From assembly GCA_036279975.1 (NCBI GenBank), contig DASURP010000062.1:1-64000 (forward strand): a DNA stretch of 64,000 nucleotides, written 5' to 3'. Positions 36,723 to 46,100 of the stretch are shown here, one piece after another. A model generated the notes under the pieces. That model ran no database searches. It was given only the letters and a program-made list of their open reading frames with translations, and was not told the DNA's origin. This DNA is from 66-474 sp036279975 (GTDB taxonomy: Bacteria > Pseudomonadota > Gammaproteobacteria > Xanthomonadales > Rhodanobacteraceae). Numbering within the stretch: the first letter of the stretch is position 1; each line of letters opens with the position of its first letter. The position numbers were made by a program, and so were the translations under genes.

Positions 36723-38048
36723 TCAAAGGGCCGCGATCCGCTCGCGCCAGCGGCGCGCCTTTTCCAGCACTCCTGCCAGGTCGAAATCGACCAGCGCGCC
36801 ATCGGCGAGCTTGCGATCGCCGTCGATCCACACGTCACTGACCTGACGGCGCGACACCGCGTAGGCAAGGTGCGAAACCACATTGTAGAGCGGCTGGGTC
36901 TCGACTTCGTCCAGGCGCACCGCGGCGAGGTCGGCGCGCTTGCCGGCTTCGATGGAACCGATCCTGTCGCCCAGGCCAATCGCGCGTGCGCCATTCAAGG
37001 TGGCGGCGCGCAAGGCAAAGGCATCGTCGAAGACGGCCGCATCGCCAGCCACGCCTTTCGCCAGCAGCGCGGCGGTGCGCAGTTCGCCGAACATGTCGAG
37101 GTCGTTGTTGGAGGCGGGCCCGTCGGTGCCGAGCGCGAGGTTGACGCCGGCGCGGCGCATTTTCTCCGCGGGACAGAATCCGGAAGCGAGTTTCAGGTTG
37201 GATTCCGGGCAGTGCACCACCGACATGCCGGCCGCCGCGCACAGTTCGATCTCCGCGCCGCTGGCCTGGGTCATGTGCACCGCGATCAGCCGGTCGTTGA
37301 CCAGGCCGAGTTTCTGCAGCCGCTGCATCGGGCGCAGGCCATGCTCGCGCTTGCTGTCTTCGACCTCCCGCGCGGTTTCCATCAGGTGCAGGTGTACCGG
37401 CAGGTCGAGCTGGTCCGACAAGGTGCGGATGCGCTCGAAGGAGGCATCGGAGACCGTGTAGGGCGCGTGTGGCCCGAACGTGGTGCCAACCAGCGGATCG
37501 CTGCGATACCGATCGTGCACGGCCAATGCGCGCTCGAAATATTCGTCGCGATCCTTGGCCCAGGCACTGGGGAATTCGATGATCGGCAACCCGACCATGG
37601 CCCGGAACCCGTGCGCCTTGTAGGTTGCCGCCTGCGTGTCGGGGAAGAAATAGTTTTCATTGCAACAGGTGGTGCCGCCGCGCAGCATTTCGGCGATCGC
37701 AAGCTCCACGCCGTCGCGCACGAACTCCGACCCGATCACCTTCGCCTCGACCGGCCAGATGTGTTCCTGCAGCCACGTCATCAACGGCAGGTCGTCGGCC
37801 AAGCCGCGCAGCAGGGTCATCGGGTTGTGGGTGTGGGCGTTGACGAGACCCGGAATCAGCGCGTGTTCGGGTAAATCCACGCGCTCGCGCGGCACGTATT
37901 TCGCCGCGGCATCGACAATCGGCAACACCTCGACAATCGCACCTGCGTCGATCGCGACCGCGTGCTTCTCCAGCACCACGCGATCGGGTTCCACCGGCAC
38001 GATCCAGCGGGCGGAGAGCAGGAGGTCGATGGGGCGGGGGCTCGTCAT
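36723..38048 (-). CDS. mtaD: TRZ/ATZ-family amidohydrolase, probable 5'-methylthioadenosine/S-adenosylhomocysteine deaminase
   Basis: Deaminates adenosine-type thioethers such as methylthioadenosine or S-adenosylhomocysteine. 441 aa with metal ligands H72 and H74 (NAHTHNPM), a further His in VHLHLMET, a His in VHMTQ, and the Asp in LGTDGPASNN. It heads an operon with yciI, ubiG, gph and folE2. An adjacent SAM-dependent methyltransferase (UbiG) produces S-adenosylhomocysteine, which fits clearance of that product. In Pseudomonas the same gene also precedes ubiG. Substrate preference among related thioethers cannot be told from sequence. Confidence 0.88.
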   Translation of the reverse strand: MTSPRPIDLLLSARWIVPVEPDRVVLEKHAVAIDAGAIVEVLPIVDAAAKYVPRERVDLPEHALIPGLVNAHTHNPMTLLRGLADDLPLMTWLQEHIWPVEAKVIGSEFVRDGVELAIAEMLRGGTTCCNENYFFPDTQAATYKAHGFRAMVGLPIIEFPSAWAKDRDEYFERALAVHDRYRSDPLVGTTFGPHAPYTVSDASFERIRTLSDQLDLPVHLHLMETAREVEDSKREHGLRPMQRLQKLGLVNDRLIAVHMTQASGAEIELCAAAGMSVVHCPESNLKLASGFCPAEKMRRAGVNLALGTDGPASNNDLDMFGELRTAALLAKGVAGDAAVFDDAFALRAATLNGARAIGLGDRIGSIEAGKRADLAAVRLDEVETQPLYNVVSHLAYAVSRRQVSDVWIDGDRKLADGALVDFDLAGVLEKARRWRERIAAL

Positions 38049-38082
38049 GGGCTTCCGTGTAAGAGCGCGCCAGTGCGCGACC

Positions 38083-38106
38083 GTCGCCTGCAGGCAGGCT
38101 CCTACA
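38083..38106. repeat. REP-like palindrome with GTAG head
   Basis: On the minus strand TGTAGGAGCC then TGCCTGCAGGCGAC; the arms GCCTGC/GCAGGC are perfect. It lies between efp and mtaD, six bases after the efp stop. Confidence 0.75.
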
Positions 38107-38111
38107 GGTCC

Positions 38112-38678
38112 TTACTTGACGCGGCCGACATATTCGCCGGTGCGGGTATCGACCTTGATGACTTCGTCCTGGTTGACGAACAGCGGTACGCGCACGCTGG
38201 CGCCGGTCTCGAGCTTGGCCGGCTTGCCGCCCCCGCCCGACGTGTCACCGCGCAGGCCGGGATCGGTCTCGACGATTTTCAGCTCCACGAAGTTGGGCGG
38301 CGCGACCGACAGCGGCACGCCGTTCCAGAACGTGACGATGCACTCTTCCTCGCCCTTCAGCCACTGCGCGGCATCGCCCACGGCATTCTTGTCGGCGGTG
38401 TGCTGCTCGTAACTGGCCGGATCCATGAAGTGCCAGAACTCGCCGTCGTTGTAGAGGTACTGCATGTCGGTATCGACCACGTCGGCACCCTCGACCGTAT
38501 CGGTCGCCTTCATGGTCTTTTCGGTGGTGCGGCCGTTCTTGAGATTGCGGATCTTGATGCGGGTGAAGGCCTGGCCCTTGCCGGGCTTGATGAAATCCGC
38601 GCCGACGATCACGTAGGGATCGCCGTCGACGATGATCTTCAGGCCGTTCTTGACATCATTGAGGCCGTAGCTTGCCAT
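38112..38678 (-). CDS. efp: Translation elongation factor P
   Basis: Rescues ribosomes stalled at proline runs. 188 aa, three beta-barrel domains. K34 in the loop KPGKGQAF is the residue that receives (R)-beta-lysine in organisms with EpmA/EpmB, and epmB is the divergent neighbour, so beta-lysylation is expected here rather than rhamnosylation. GGAG lies nine bases before the ATG. Confidence 0.97.
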   Translation of the reverse strand: MASYGLNDVKNGLKIIVDGDPYVIVGADFIKPGKGQAFTRIKIRNLKNGRTTEKTMKATDTVEGADVVDTDMQYLYNDGEFWHFMDPASYEQHTADKNAVGDAAQWLKGEEECIVTFWNGVPLSVAPPNFVELKIVETDPGLRGDTSGGGGKPAKLETGASVRVPLFVNQDEVIKVDTRTGEYVGRVK

Positions 38679-38786
38679 GCTGCTTGCTCCGTGGGCGTGG
38701 TCGCCGCCGGCAGCGCACCGACCAGGACCCGGCGATTGACCTAAAATAGGTGGTTTGCCGGGTACGCCCCCGGCGACAGACCCGCC

Positions 38787-39797
38787 ATGATAACTGCAAT
38801 CGGCCAATCCACGCAGCCGAATCCGTTGCCGGATTGGCGCCAATCCCTGCGCGATGCCGTCACCGACCCGCGCGAATTGCTGGCGCTGGTGGGCCTGCCG
38901 CACATCGCCGATCGTTTGCCCGTCGCCGACGCGGGCTTTGCACTGAAGGTACCGCGGGGTTTTGTGGCGCGCATGCGGCGCGGCGACCCCGACGACCCCC
39001 TGCTGCGCCAGGTACTGCCGCAACTCGCCGAGTGCGAGGACGTGCCCGGTTTTGTCGACGATGCGGTCGGCGACCTCGGCGCAGTGCAGGCCCATGGAGT
39101 CCTGCACAAGTACCACGGCCGCGCCCTGCTGATCGCGGCGGGTTCCTGCGCCGTCAATTGCCGCTACTGCTTCCGCCGGCACTTTCCCTATGCCGAGGAA
39201 CTCGCGGCCGCGCACGCCTGGCGGGAGGCGGTGGCCTGCCTGGCCGCGGACACCTCGCTCCGGGAGGTCATCCTGTCCGGCGGCGACCCGTTGGTGCTCT
39301 CGACACAAAAATTGACGGATTTGACCGATGCCCTGCGCGACCTGCCGCACGTGATCCGCCTGCGCATCCACTCGCGCCTGCCGGTGGTGCTGCCCGAACG
39401 CATCGACGACGGGTTCTGCGACTGGTTGTCCGCGCTGCCCCTGCAGCGCGTGGTGGTGCTCCACGCGAACCACCCGGCTGAGTTGGACGCCAGTGTCGGC
39501 GCGGCCTGCGGGCGATTGCGCGCTGCCGGCGCGACGCTCCTCAACCAGTCCGTGCTGCTGCGCGGGATCAACGACGACGCCGAAGTGCTGGCCGCGTTGT
39601 CCGAGCGCTTGTTCGCACTGGGGGTGCTGCCGTATTACCTGCACCAGCTCGACCGGGTGCGCGGCACCTCCCATTTCGAGGTACCCGATGGGCGGGCCCG
39701 CACGCTCGCCGGCCTGTTGCGTGGGCGACTTCCCGGGTATCTTGTGCCGCGGCTGGTGCGCGAGGTCCCCGGAGAATATGCCAAGCGCGCGCTGTGA
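38787..39797 (+). CDS. epmB: EF-P beta-lysylation protein (lysine 2,3-aminomutase-like)
   Basis: Radical SAM, PLP-dependent enzyme that makes (R)-beta-lysine for EF-P modification. The cluster-binding CxxxCxxC is C121-AVN-C125-RY-C128, followed by FRRHFPY, LSGGDPL and the lysine-binding LRIHSRLPV. At 336 aa it matches EpmB rather than the longer KamA. It is divergent from efp across 108 bases; a TAAAAT at 38742-38747 might serve as its -10. EpmA is not in the window. Confidence 0.95.
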   Translation: MITAIGQSTQPNPLPDWRQSLRDAVTDPRELLALVGLPHIADRLPVADAGFALKVPRGFVARMRRGDPDDPLLRQVLPQLAECEDVPGFVDDAVGDLGAVQAHGVLHKYHGRALLIAAGSCAVNCRYCFRRHFPYAEELAAAHAWREAVACLAADTSLREVILSGGDPLVLSTQKLTDLTDALRDLPHVIRLRIHSRLPVVLPERIDDGFCDWLSALPLQRVVVLHANHPAELDASVGAACGRLRAAGATLLNQSVLLRGINDDAEVLAALSERLFALGVLPYYLHQLDRVRGTSHFEVPDGRARTLAGLLRGRLPGYLVPRLVREVPGEYAKRAL

Positions 39798-39902
39798 CCG
39801 CTGGCGCTGCCAACCCCGATCGGGTACAAAAGGCGGACATGGAAACCAGTAGCATGACGGCCCGTTCGAAGGTCCCTGCGGGATCGCCACACACCCAACC
39901 AG

Positions 39903-39946
39903 CCCGGGTACGCCACCCGGGTTGTCGCGTGCGGGGCGCATGCCCC
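39903..39946. other. Two hairpins in the fimX leader
   Basis: CCCGGGT/ACCCGGG around ACGCC (39903-39921) and GGGGC/GCCCC around GCAT (39933-39946), 26 bases before the fimX start. They could end the epmB transcript or affect fimX translation; no T-run is seen and no known riboswitch was recognised in this 174-bp gap. Confidence 0.4.
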
Positions 39947-39971
39947 TGGTCCACGCGCTACAGGGATCGCA

Positions 39972-42041
39972 ATGTTGCCTGAACCCATTACCAAACTGAT
40001 CATCGCCGAGGACCAGGCCGAAGACGCCGAGCAGATCATCAGCGTGCTGCGCAACAGCGGCGTCGCGCTGCGGCCCCAACGCATCTCGACCGAGGTGGAG
40101 CTGGCGGCGACCCTGGAGTCGTTCACGCCGGACATGGTGCTGGCCAACCCCGCGTGCAAGGGTATTTCGCTGGACGTGATCGCGCGCGCGCTCGAAGCCA
40201 CCGGCAAGGACATCGCACTGCTTGCCCTCACCGACCGGCTCACCGACGACATGGTTGCCGAAATCCTGACCCAGGGCAGCGTCCGCGGCATCGCACTGCG
40301 CAACCGGCACGACCAGTTGCAGGCAGTGGTGCGCCGTGAACTGGATGCATTGTCCACCCGCCGCAACGTGCGCAAGCTCGAGGCGAGTTTGCGTGAATCC
40401 GAGCGCCGCTGCGACTCGCTGCTGGATTCCTCGCGCGATCCGATTGCCTACATCCACGAGGGCACCCACGTCCGCGCCAACAACGCCTACCTCGAAATGT
40501 TCGGTTTCGAGAGCTTCGAGGACGTGGAAGGCCTGACCATCCTCGATCTCGTCGCGTCCCAGCACACCGCGGACTTCAAGGATCTGCTGAAACGCCTTGC
40601 ACGCGGCGAAAAACCGCCACCGCGACTCGACCTGACCGCGCAACGCGCCGACGGCAGCTCGTTCGACGCGGTGATGGAGTTTTCGCCCGCGACCTACGAA
40701 GGCGAACCCTGTCAGCAGATCGTGTTCCGTTTGCCGGCTTCCAGCCCCGAAGCCGAAGAAGAATTGCGCCGCCTGAAGACGCAAGATCCGCTCACCGGAC
40801 TGTCCAACCGCACCCATTTCCTCGAGCTGATCGACGAAGCGGTCGCACGCACGATCGGCGGCACCACCGACCAGGCGCTGTTGCTGCTGGAACCCGACAA
40901 CTACCGGCACGTCCTCGATACCGTCGGTATCAGCGGTGCCGACGACGTGCTCCGGCAACTTGCCGGCACCATCAAGCAACGCTTGCGCGCCAGCGACAGC
41001 GCCGGCCGCATCGGCGACCACGCCTTCGGGATCATGCTGTCGAATTCTCCGCTCGCGGAAACGCAAAAGATCGCCGACTCGCTGCGCAGCGGCATCGAGG
41101 CCGCGATCATCGAGGCCGGCGGCAAGTCCACCAGCCTGACCATCAGCATCGGCGGCAGCCTGCTCGGCGAAAAGAACGCCAAGTCGCAGATACTGTTGTC
41201 GCAGGCCGACGATGCCCTGCGCGCGGCCGCGGGACAGGGCGGCAATCGCATCGACATCCACGATCCGGCCGCGGCCGACAAGGCCGAGGCGGCCCGCGAG
41301 CAGCAATGGCTGGACATGATCGACGCCGCGCTCGCCAAGGACGGCTTCGTGCTGTACTACCAGCCCATCATCAGCCTGCGCGGCGAAGAGGGCGAGTTCT
41401 TCGAGGTGCTGTTGCGGATGCGCGGCCCGACCGAGGAGGTGCTGCCCGCGCACTTCATGCCGATCGCGGAGCGCAACGACCGCCTGCTCGCCATCGACCG
41501 CTGGGTGATCGAGCGCGCAATCGCCGAGCTCGGCAAACGTACCGGCCGGCCAGCCGCGACCACCCTGTTCATCAAGCTCTCCACCCTGACCCTGCACGAC
41601 GAATCACTCGCGGACTGGGTGGACGCGAAGCTGTCGGCCGCGAGGGTCAAGGCCGCGCAACTGGTGTTCGAAGTTCCGGAAGCGAAAGTGATGACCTGCC
41701 TCAAGCCGGCCCGTGAATTCGTGGAACGCTGGCGCCAGGGCGGCGGCGGTTTCGAGCTCGAGCAGTTCGGCTCCGGCCTCAACTCGTTCCAGACGCTGAA
41801 GCACATCGACGCCGACTACCTGAAGCTCGATCGCGCGCTCACCACCGACCTCGCCCACCATTCCGAAAACGAGCAGAAGGTACGCGAGCTTTGCTCGCAG
41901 GCGCACGCAGCCGGCAAGCGCACCATGGTCGAGTGGATCGAGGAAGCTTCCAGCATGCCGACGCTGTTTTCGGCGGGCGTCCATTTCGCGCAAGGCAATT
42001 TCCTGGCGTCGCCGTCATCCGAGATGCACTACGTGACGTGA
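39972..42041 (+). CDS. fimX: FimX-type degenerate GGDEF-EAL protein
   Basis: 689 aa. Order: receiver-like domain (1-125) in which the usual phospho-acceptor region reads MVLAN, so the Asp is missing; PAS domain (about 145-255); GGDEF-like domain (about 265-430) whose signature is IGDHAF (347-352), so no cyclase activity is expected; and an EAL-like domain (about 445-689) whose signature is EVL (478-480), with a degraded metal site, so no phosphodiesterase activity is expected. REC-PAS-degenerate GGDEF-EVL is the layout of FimX, a c-di-GMP receptor that works with PilZ and PilB in type IV pilus motility of Pseudomonas and Xanthomonas. FimV is also in this window. Confidence 0.9.
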   Translation: MLPEPITKLIIAEDQAEDAEQIISVLRNSGVALRPQRISTEVELAATLESFTPDMVLANPACKGISLDVIARALEATGKDIALLALTDRLTDDMVAEILTQGSVRGIALRNRHDQLQAVVRRELDALSTRRNVRKLEASLRESERRCDSLLDSSRDPIAYIHEGTHVRANNAYLEMFGFESFEDVEGLTILDLVASQHTADFKDLLKRLARGEKPPPRLDLTAQRADGSSFDAVMEFSPATYEGEPCQQIVFRLPASSPEAEEELRRLKTQDPLTGLSNRTHFLELIDEAVARTIGGTTDQALLLLEPDNYRHVLDTVGISGADDVLRQLAGTIKQRLRASDSAGRIGDHAFGIMLSNSPLAETQKIADSLRSGIEAAIIEAGGKSTSLTISIGGSLLGEKNAKSQILLSQADDALRAAAGQGGNRIDIHDPAAADKAEAAREQQWLDMIDAALAKDGFVLYYQPIISLRGEEGEFFEVLLRMRGPTEEVLPAHFMPIAERNDRLLAIDRWVIERAIAELGKRTGRPAATTLFIKLSTLTLHDESLADWVDAKLSAARVKAAQLVFEVPEAKVMTCLKPAREFVERWRQGGGGFELEQFGSGLNSFQTLKHIDADYLKLDRALTTDLAHHSENEQKVRELCSQAHAAGKRTMVEWIEEASSMPTLFSAGVHFAQGNFLASPSSEMHYVT

Positions 42042-42046
42042 CTTGT

Positions 42047-42133
42047 GCGATCATCCATGATCGCTGCGCCATGTAGAGATTACGCCAACTGATGGGTCTT
42101 CGGCCGCAAACACCAGAACGGCCATCCGTGGCC
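42047..42133. repeat. Two ATCC-centred palindromes between fimX and nadK
   Basis: GCGATCATCCATGATCGC (42047-42064, perfect 8-bp arms) directly after the fimX stop, and GGCCATCCGTGGCC (42120-42133, 5-bp arms). The remainder of the 202-bp gap shows no gene. Confidence 0.7.
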
Positions 42134-42243
42134 TGACTTTTCGCGAAGCCCCTTCTCCCGGCATTCACGGCAGCTTCGAATCAACGATTCCGTGTTCGCG
42201 GCGGTGCATTCCCAAACCACGACTTTCGCGGCAAACTGGAGCC

Positions 42244-43035
42244 ATGGCCACCGCCCCGCGCCCCCTCGCCGTGAATCCGCGGCTTGCGTTTGTCGCCTCC
42301 GCGTCGGACAAGGCGCGCGCGGCCTGCAACGAACTGCAGGAGCGCTATGGCGCGGTGCCACCCGGGGACGCCGACGTCATCGTCGCGTTGGGCGGCGATG
42401 GTTTCATGCTGCGCACGCTGCACGCGCAGCTCGGCCGCGGACTGCCGGTGTACGGCATGAAGCTGGGCCGCGTCGGCTTCCTGATGAACCGCTATTCGTC
42501 CGACGATCTTCCTGCCCGCATCGCGGCTGCGCATCCGGCCTTGCTGCACCCGCTGGAAATGCGTGTCACGCAACGCAGCGGCGGCGAAGTGACGGCCCTG
42601 GCCTTCAATGAGATCTCCCTGCTGCGCCAGACCAACCAGGCCGCCCACATCGAGGTCGCGCTGAACGACGAGGTGAAGCTGGCCAACCTGATTTGCGACG
42701 GCCTGCTGGTTGCGACCCCCGCGGGTTCGACCGCATACAACCTGTCCGCGCACGGGCCGATCCTGCCGCTGGACGCCAACGTACTGGCGCTCACCCCGAT
42801 CAGCCCGTTCCGGCCGCGCCGCTGGCGCGGCGCCTTGCTGCCGGTTGCGACGCGGATCGGGCTGCGCACGCTGGAACCCGACCACCGCCCGGTCAGCGCC
42901 ACCGCCGACTTCCACGAAGTGCGGGATGCGGTGGAAATCAGCGTGCGCCAGGCACGCGAACGCGCGATCACGCTGCTGTACGACCCCGAACGCAGCCTGG
43001 CGCAGCGGATCCTGGACGAACAGTTCGAGCCGTGA
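42244..43035 (+). CDS. nadK: NAD kinase
   Basis: Phosphorylates NAD to NADP. The GGDG motif is at 50-53 (ALGGDGFML), and the NAD-binding NE/D segment (AFNEISLLR) and the glycine-rich ATPAGSTAYNLSAHGPIL block are present. At 263 aa it is of the short type without the N-terminal extension. It is convergent with the glutamate dehydrogenase gene. Confidence 0.95.
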   Translation: MATAPRPLAVNPRLAFVASASDKARAACNELQERYGAVPPGDADVIVALGGDGFMLRTLHAQLGRGLPVYGMKLGRVGFLMNRYSSDDLPARIAAAHPALLHPLEMRVTQRSGGEVTALAFNEISLLRQTNQAAHIEVALNDEVKLANLICDGLLVATPAGSTAYNLSAHGPILPLDANVLALTPISPFRPRRWRGALLPVATRIGLRTLEPDHRPVSATADFHEVRDAVEISVRQARERAITLLYDPERSLAQRILDEQFEP

Positions 43036-43071
43036 GCGAAGCAACCTCCGCGCGGCGTTGCGCCCACGGAC

Positions 43072-43102
43072 ATGCCGACGCGGCGCGCGACGTCGCCGGC
43101 AT
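43072..43102. terminator. Possible hairpin between convergent nadK and gdh
   Basis: Arms ATGCCG/CGGCAT, with GACG/CGTC inside, in the 84-bp gap between two convergent genes. The place suits a terminator serving both strands, but neither side has a T-run. Confidence 0.3.
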
Positions 43103-43119
43103 CGCGCAAGCGCCGTGCC

Positions 43120-46100
43120 TCATCCCGATTGCGCGATCTGCGCCAGCCTCCGCAGCGCCACCGAGGCGATCGGGTAATCCACGTCCACGCCGCGGATCTC
43201 GTCCAGCATCCCGCGGGTGAACTTGAGCTGCGGGTTGTCGCGTTCCAGCCACGCGGACACCGCGCCGTCGGCGCTCTGCCGGCCCTGCTCGGAGGCCAGG
43301 ATCTGGCTGACCATCGCGCGCTGCTGCACCGCCAGTTCGTCGCGCAACGCGCCGCGGGCCTGGGCGTGCCAGCGGCTCTCCACCGCAAGTTTCTCGATCT
43401 GTCCGCGCAACCACTCGATGTCCAGTGCCTCGCCGAGGTCGAAGAACACCCGTGCGACGTGCTCAACCGGACGTCCGGACTCCAGCGAGGTTTCGATCAC
43501 GTCCATCGCCACTTCCAGCGTGGGCAACGTCGCCAGCTTGCGCGCAAGTTCGTCCGGGAAGCCGAGCCCCTGCCACTTCTCAAGATCCACGCCCCACGCG
43601 GCGCGGCCGGTCTGGCCCAGGGTACCGGGCAATGCGGCCCGCAGCGCGTCCATGCCGGGCTGGTAGCGATGCACGAGGTCGGTGATGCCAAGCACCGTAC
43701 CCGGGAGATTGAGCAGCCAGCGCGAAACATGTCGCAACAGCGACCACACCTTCATCAACGCGTCGATCTGCGCGGCGTCGCTGACCTTGCCGTCCAGCGC
43801 ATCGATGCCCGACCACAGCTCGCGCGCGTGCAGGATCTGGCGCGCCGCGTTGTAGGCCTTGACCACCGCCGCGGCGGTCTCGCCGGTGTCCTCCTGGCTG
43901 CGCAGGACGAAAGTCGCACCCATGCGGTTGACGATCGAATTGGTGACCGCGGTGGCGATGATCTCGCGCTTCAGGCGATGCCGCTGCATGTGCGCGGCGT
44001 ACTTCTCGTGCAGTGGCTCGGGGAAGTAGCGCATCAGTTCGTGCGACAGGAACGGATCCTCCGGAACGTCCGAATCCAGCAACTGCTGGTACAGCACGAT
44101 CTTGGAGTAGGACAACAGCACCGCCAGCTCGGGCCGTGTCAGGCCCTGGTGGTGGGTGCGGCGTTCGGCCAGTTCCGCGTCGGAAGGCAGCGACTCGATC
44201 TGGCGATCGAGCTGTCCGCGCGATTCCAGCGTGCGGATGAAGTGTGCCTTGGAGCCGATGCGGCCGACCGACATGCGCTCCATCAGGCTGATCGCGGCGT
44301 TCTGGCGGTAGTTGTCCCACAACACCAGTTTCGCGACCTCGTCGGTCATCGAATGCAGCAGCTTGTTGCGCGCTTCGGTATCCATCTCGCCGCGCTGCAC
44401 GGCATCGTTCAGCAGGATCTTGATGTTGACCTCGTGGTCGGAGGTATCCACGCCGGCCGAGTTGTCGATGAAGTCGGTGTTGAGGATCACGCCCTTCTGC
44501 GCGGCCTCGATGCGGCCCTTCTGGGTGAAGCCGAGGTTGCCGCCTTCGCCCACGATCCTGCAGCGCAGGTCGCCGCCGTTGATGCGCAGCGCGTTGTTGG
44601 CGCGGTCGCCGACGTCGGCGTTCGATTCCGCAGCCGACTTCACGTAGGTACCGATGCCGCCATTCCACAACAGATCGACCGGCGCCTTCAGGATCGCACT
44701 GATCAACTCCACCGGCGACAACGATTCCACGCCGTCCGCGATGCCGAGCGCGGCGCGCATCTCCGCGGTGACCGCGATGGCCTTGAGGCTGCGCGCGAAC
44801 ACGCCGCCGCCCTTCGAGATCTTCGACTTGTCGTAGTCGTCCCACGACGAACGCGGCAGCTTGAACATGCGCTCGCGTTCGGGGAATGAGCTGGCCGAAT
44901 CCGGATTCGGATCGACGAAGATGTGTCGATGGTCGAAGGCGGCGACCAGCCGGATGTGGCGCGACAGCAGCATGCCGTTGCCGAACACGTCGCCCGACAT
45001 GTCGCCGATGCCGACGCAGGTGAAGTCCTCGGCCTGGCAATCGTGGCCCAGCGCGCGGAAGTGGCGTTTCACCGACTCCCAGCCGCCCCTGGCGGTGATT
45101 CCCATGTCCTTGTGGTCGTAGCCCGCCGAACCGCCCGAGGCGAACGCGTCGCCGAGCCAGTAACCATGCGCGATCGAGATGGAATTGGCGATGTCCGAGA
45201 ACTTCGCGGTGCCCTTGTCGGCCGCGACCACCAGGTACGGATCGTCGGCGTCGTGGCGCACCACGTCGGCCGGATGCACGACCTTGTTGGCGGCCGTGTC
45301 GATGTTGTCGGTGATGTCGAGCAGGCCGTTCATGAACATCTTGTAGCAGGCGATGCCCTCCTCCAGCAGCGCGTCGCGCTCGGCCGGCGCGCGCTTCACG
45401 AAGAAGCCGCCCTTGGAACCCACCGGCACGATCACGGTGTTCTTCACCATCTGCGCCTTCACCAGGCCCAGCACCTCAGTGCGGAAATCCTCGCGGCGAT
45501 CCGACCAGCGGATGCCGCCGCGCGCCACCGGCCCGAAGCGCAGGTGCACGCCCTCCACGCGCGGCGCGTAAACCCAGATCTCGCGGTACGGCACCGGCTT
45601 CGGGATATCCGGCACCTGGTGCGAATCGAACTTGTAGCTCAGGTATTCGGCCGGCTTGCCGTCGTGCGACTGGAAGTAATTGGTGCGCAGGGTCGCGCGG
45701 ATCTGGCCCATGAAACCACGCAGGATGCGGTCGTCGTCGAGGCTGGAGACATTCACCAGCAAGGCCTTGATCGCTGCAATCAGGCCCTCGACCTGCTCGT
45801 CGCGTGGTTTTTCCAGCAGTGCGACGACTTGCGCCACGAAATCCGGGTTGGCCTTGCAGACCGCCTCGGGGGTCAGTGCGTGCAGTTCGCGCTCCAGCGC
45901 CACGCCTGCATGCCTGCGGCTGGCGGCGTCGCCGGCCTCACGCTGCGGGTCGAACTTGGCTTCGAACAACTCGACCAGCAGGCCCGAGATCATCGGGTAA
46001 CGGCCCAGCGTTTCCTCCATGTAACTTTGCGAGAAGGTGGTGCCGACCTGCTGCTGGTACTTGCAGTAACCGCGCAACATCGCGATCTGCCGCCAGCCCA

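Noticed and set aside
39798..39971. c-di-GMP riboswitch in the fimX leader
   Set aside because: The two hairpins do not show the conserved GEMM core or a receptor tetraloop arrangement.
39839..39982. Short plus-strand open frame ahead of fimX
   Set aside because: It overlaps the fimX start in another frame, has no good ribosome binding site and lies over hairpins.
38112..41597. A 1161-codon open frame on the minus strand running through efp, epmB and fimX
   Set aside because: Only its last 188 codons (efp) are real; the rest is antisense to epmB and fimX, whose protein motifs are clear. High GC leaves long open frames on the opposite strand.
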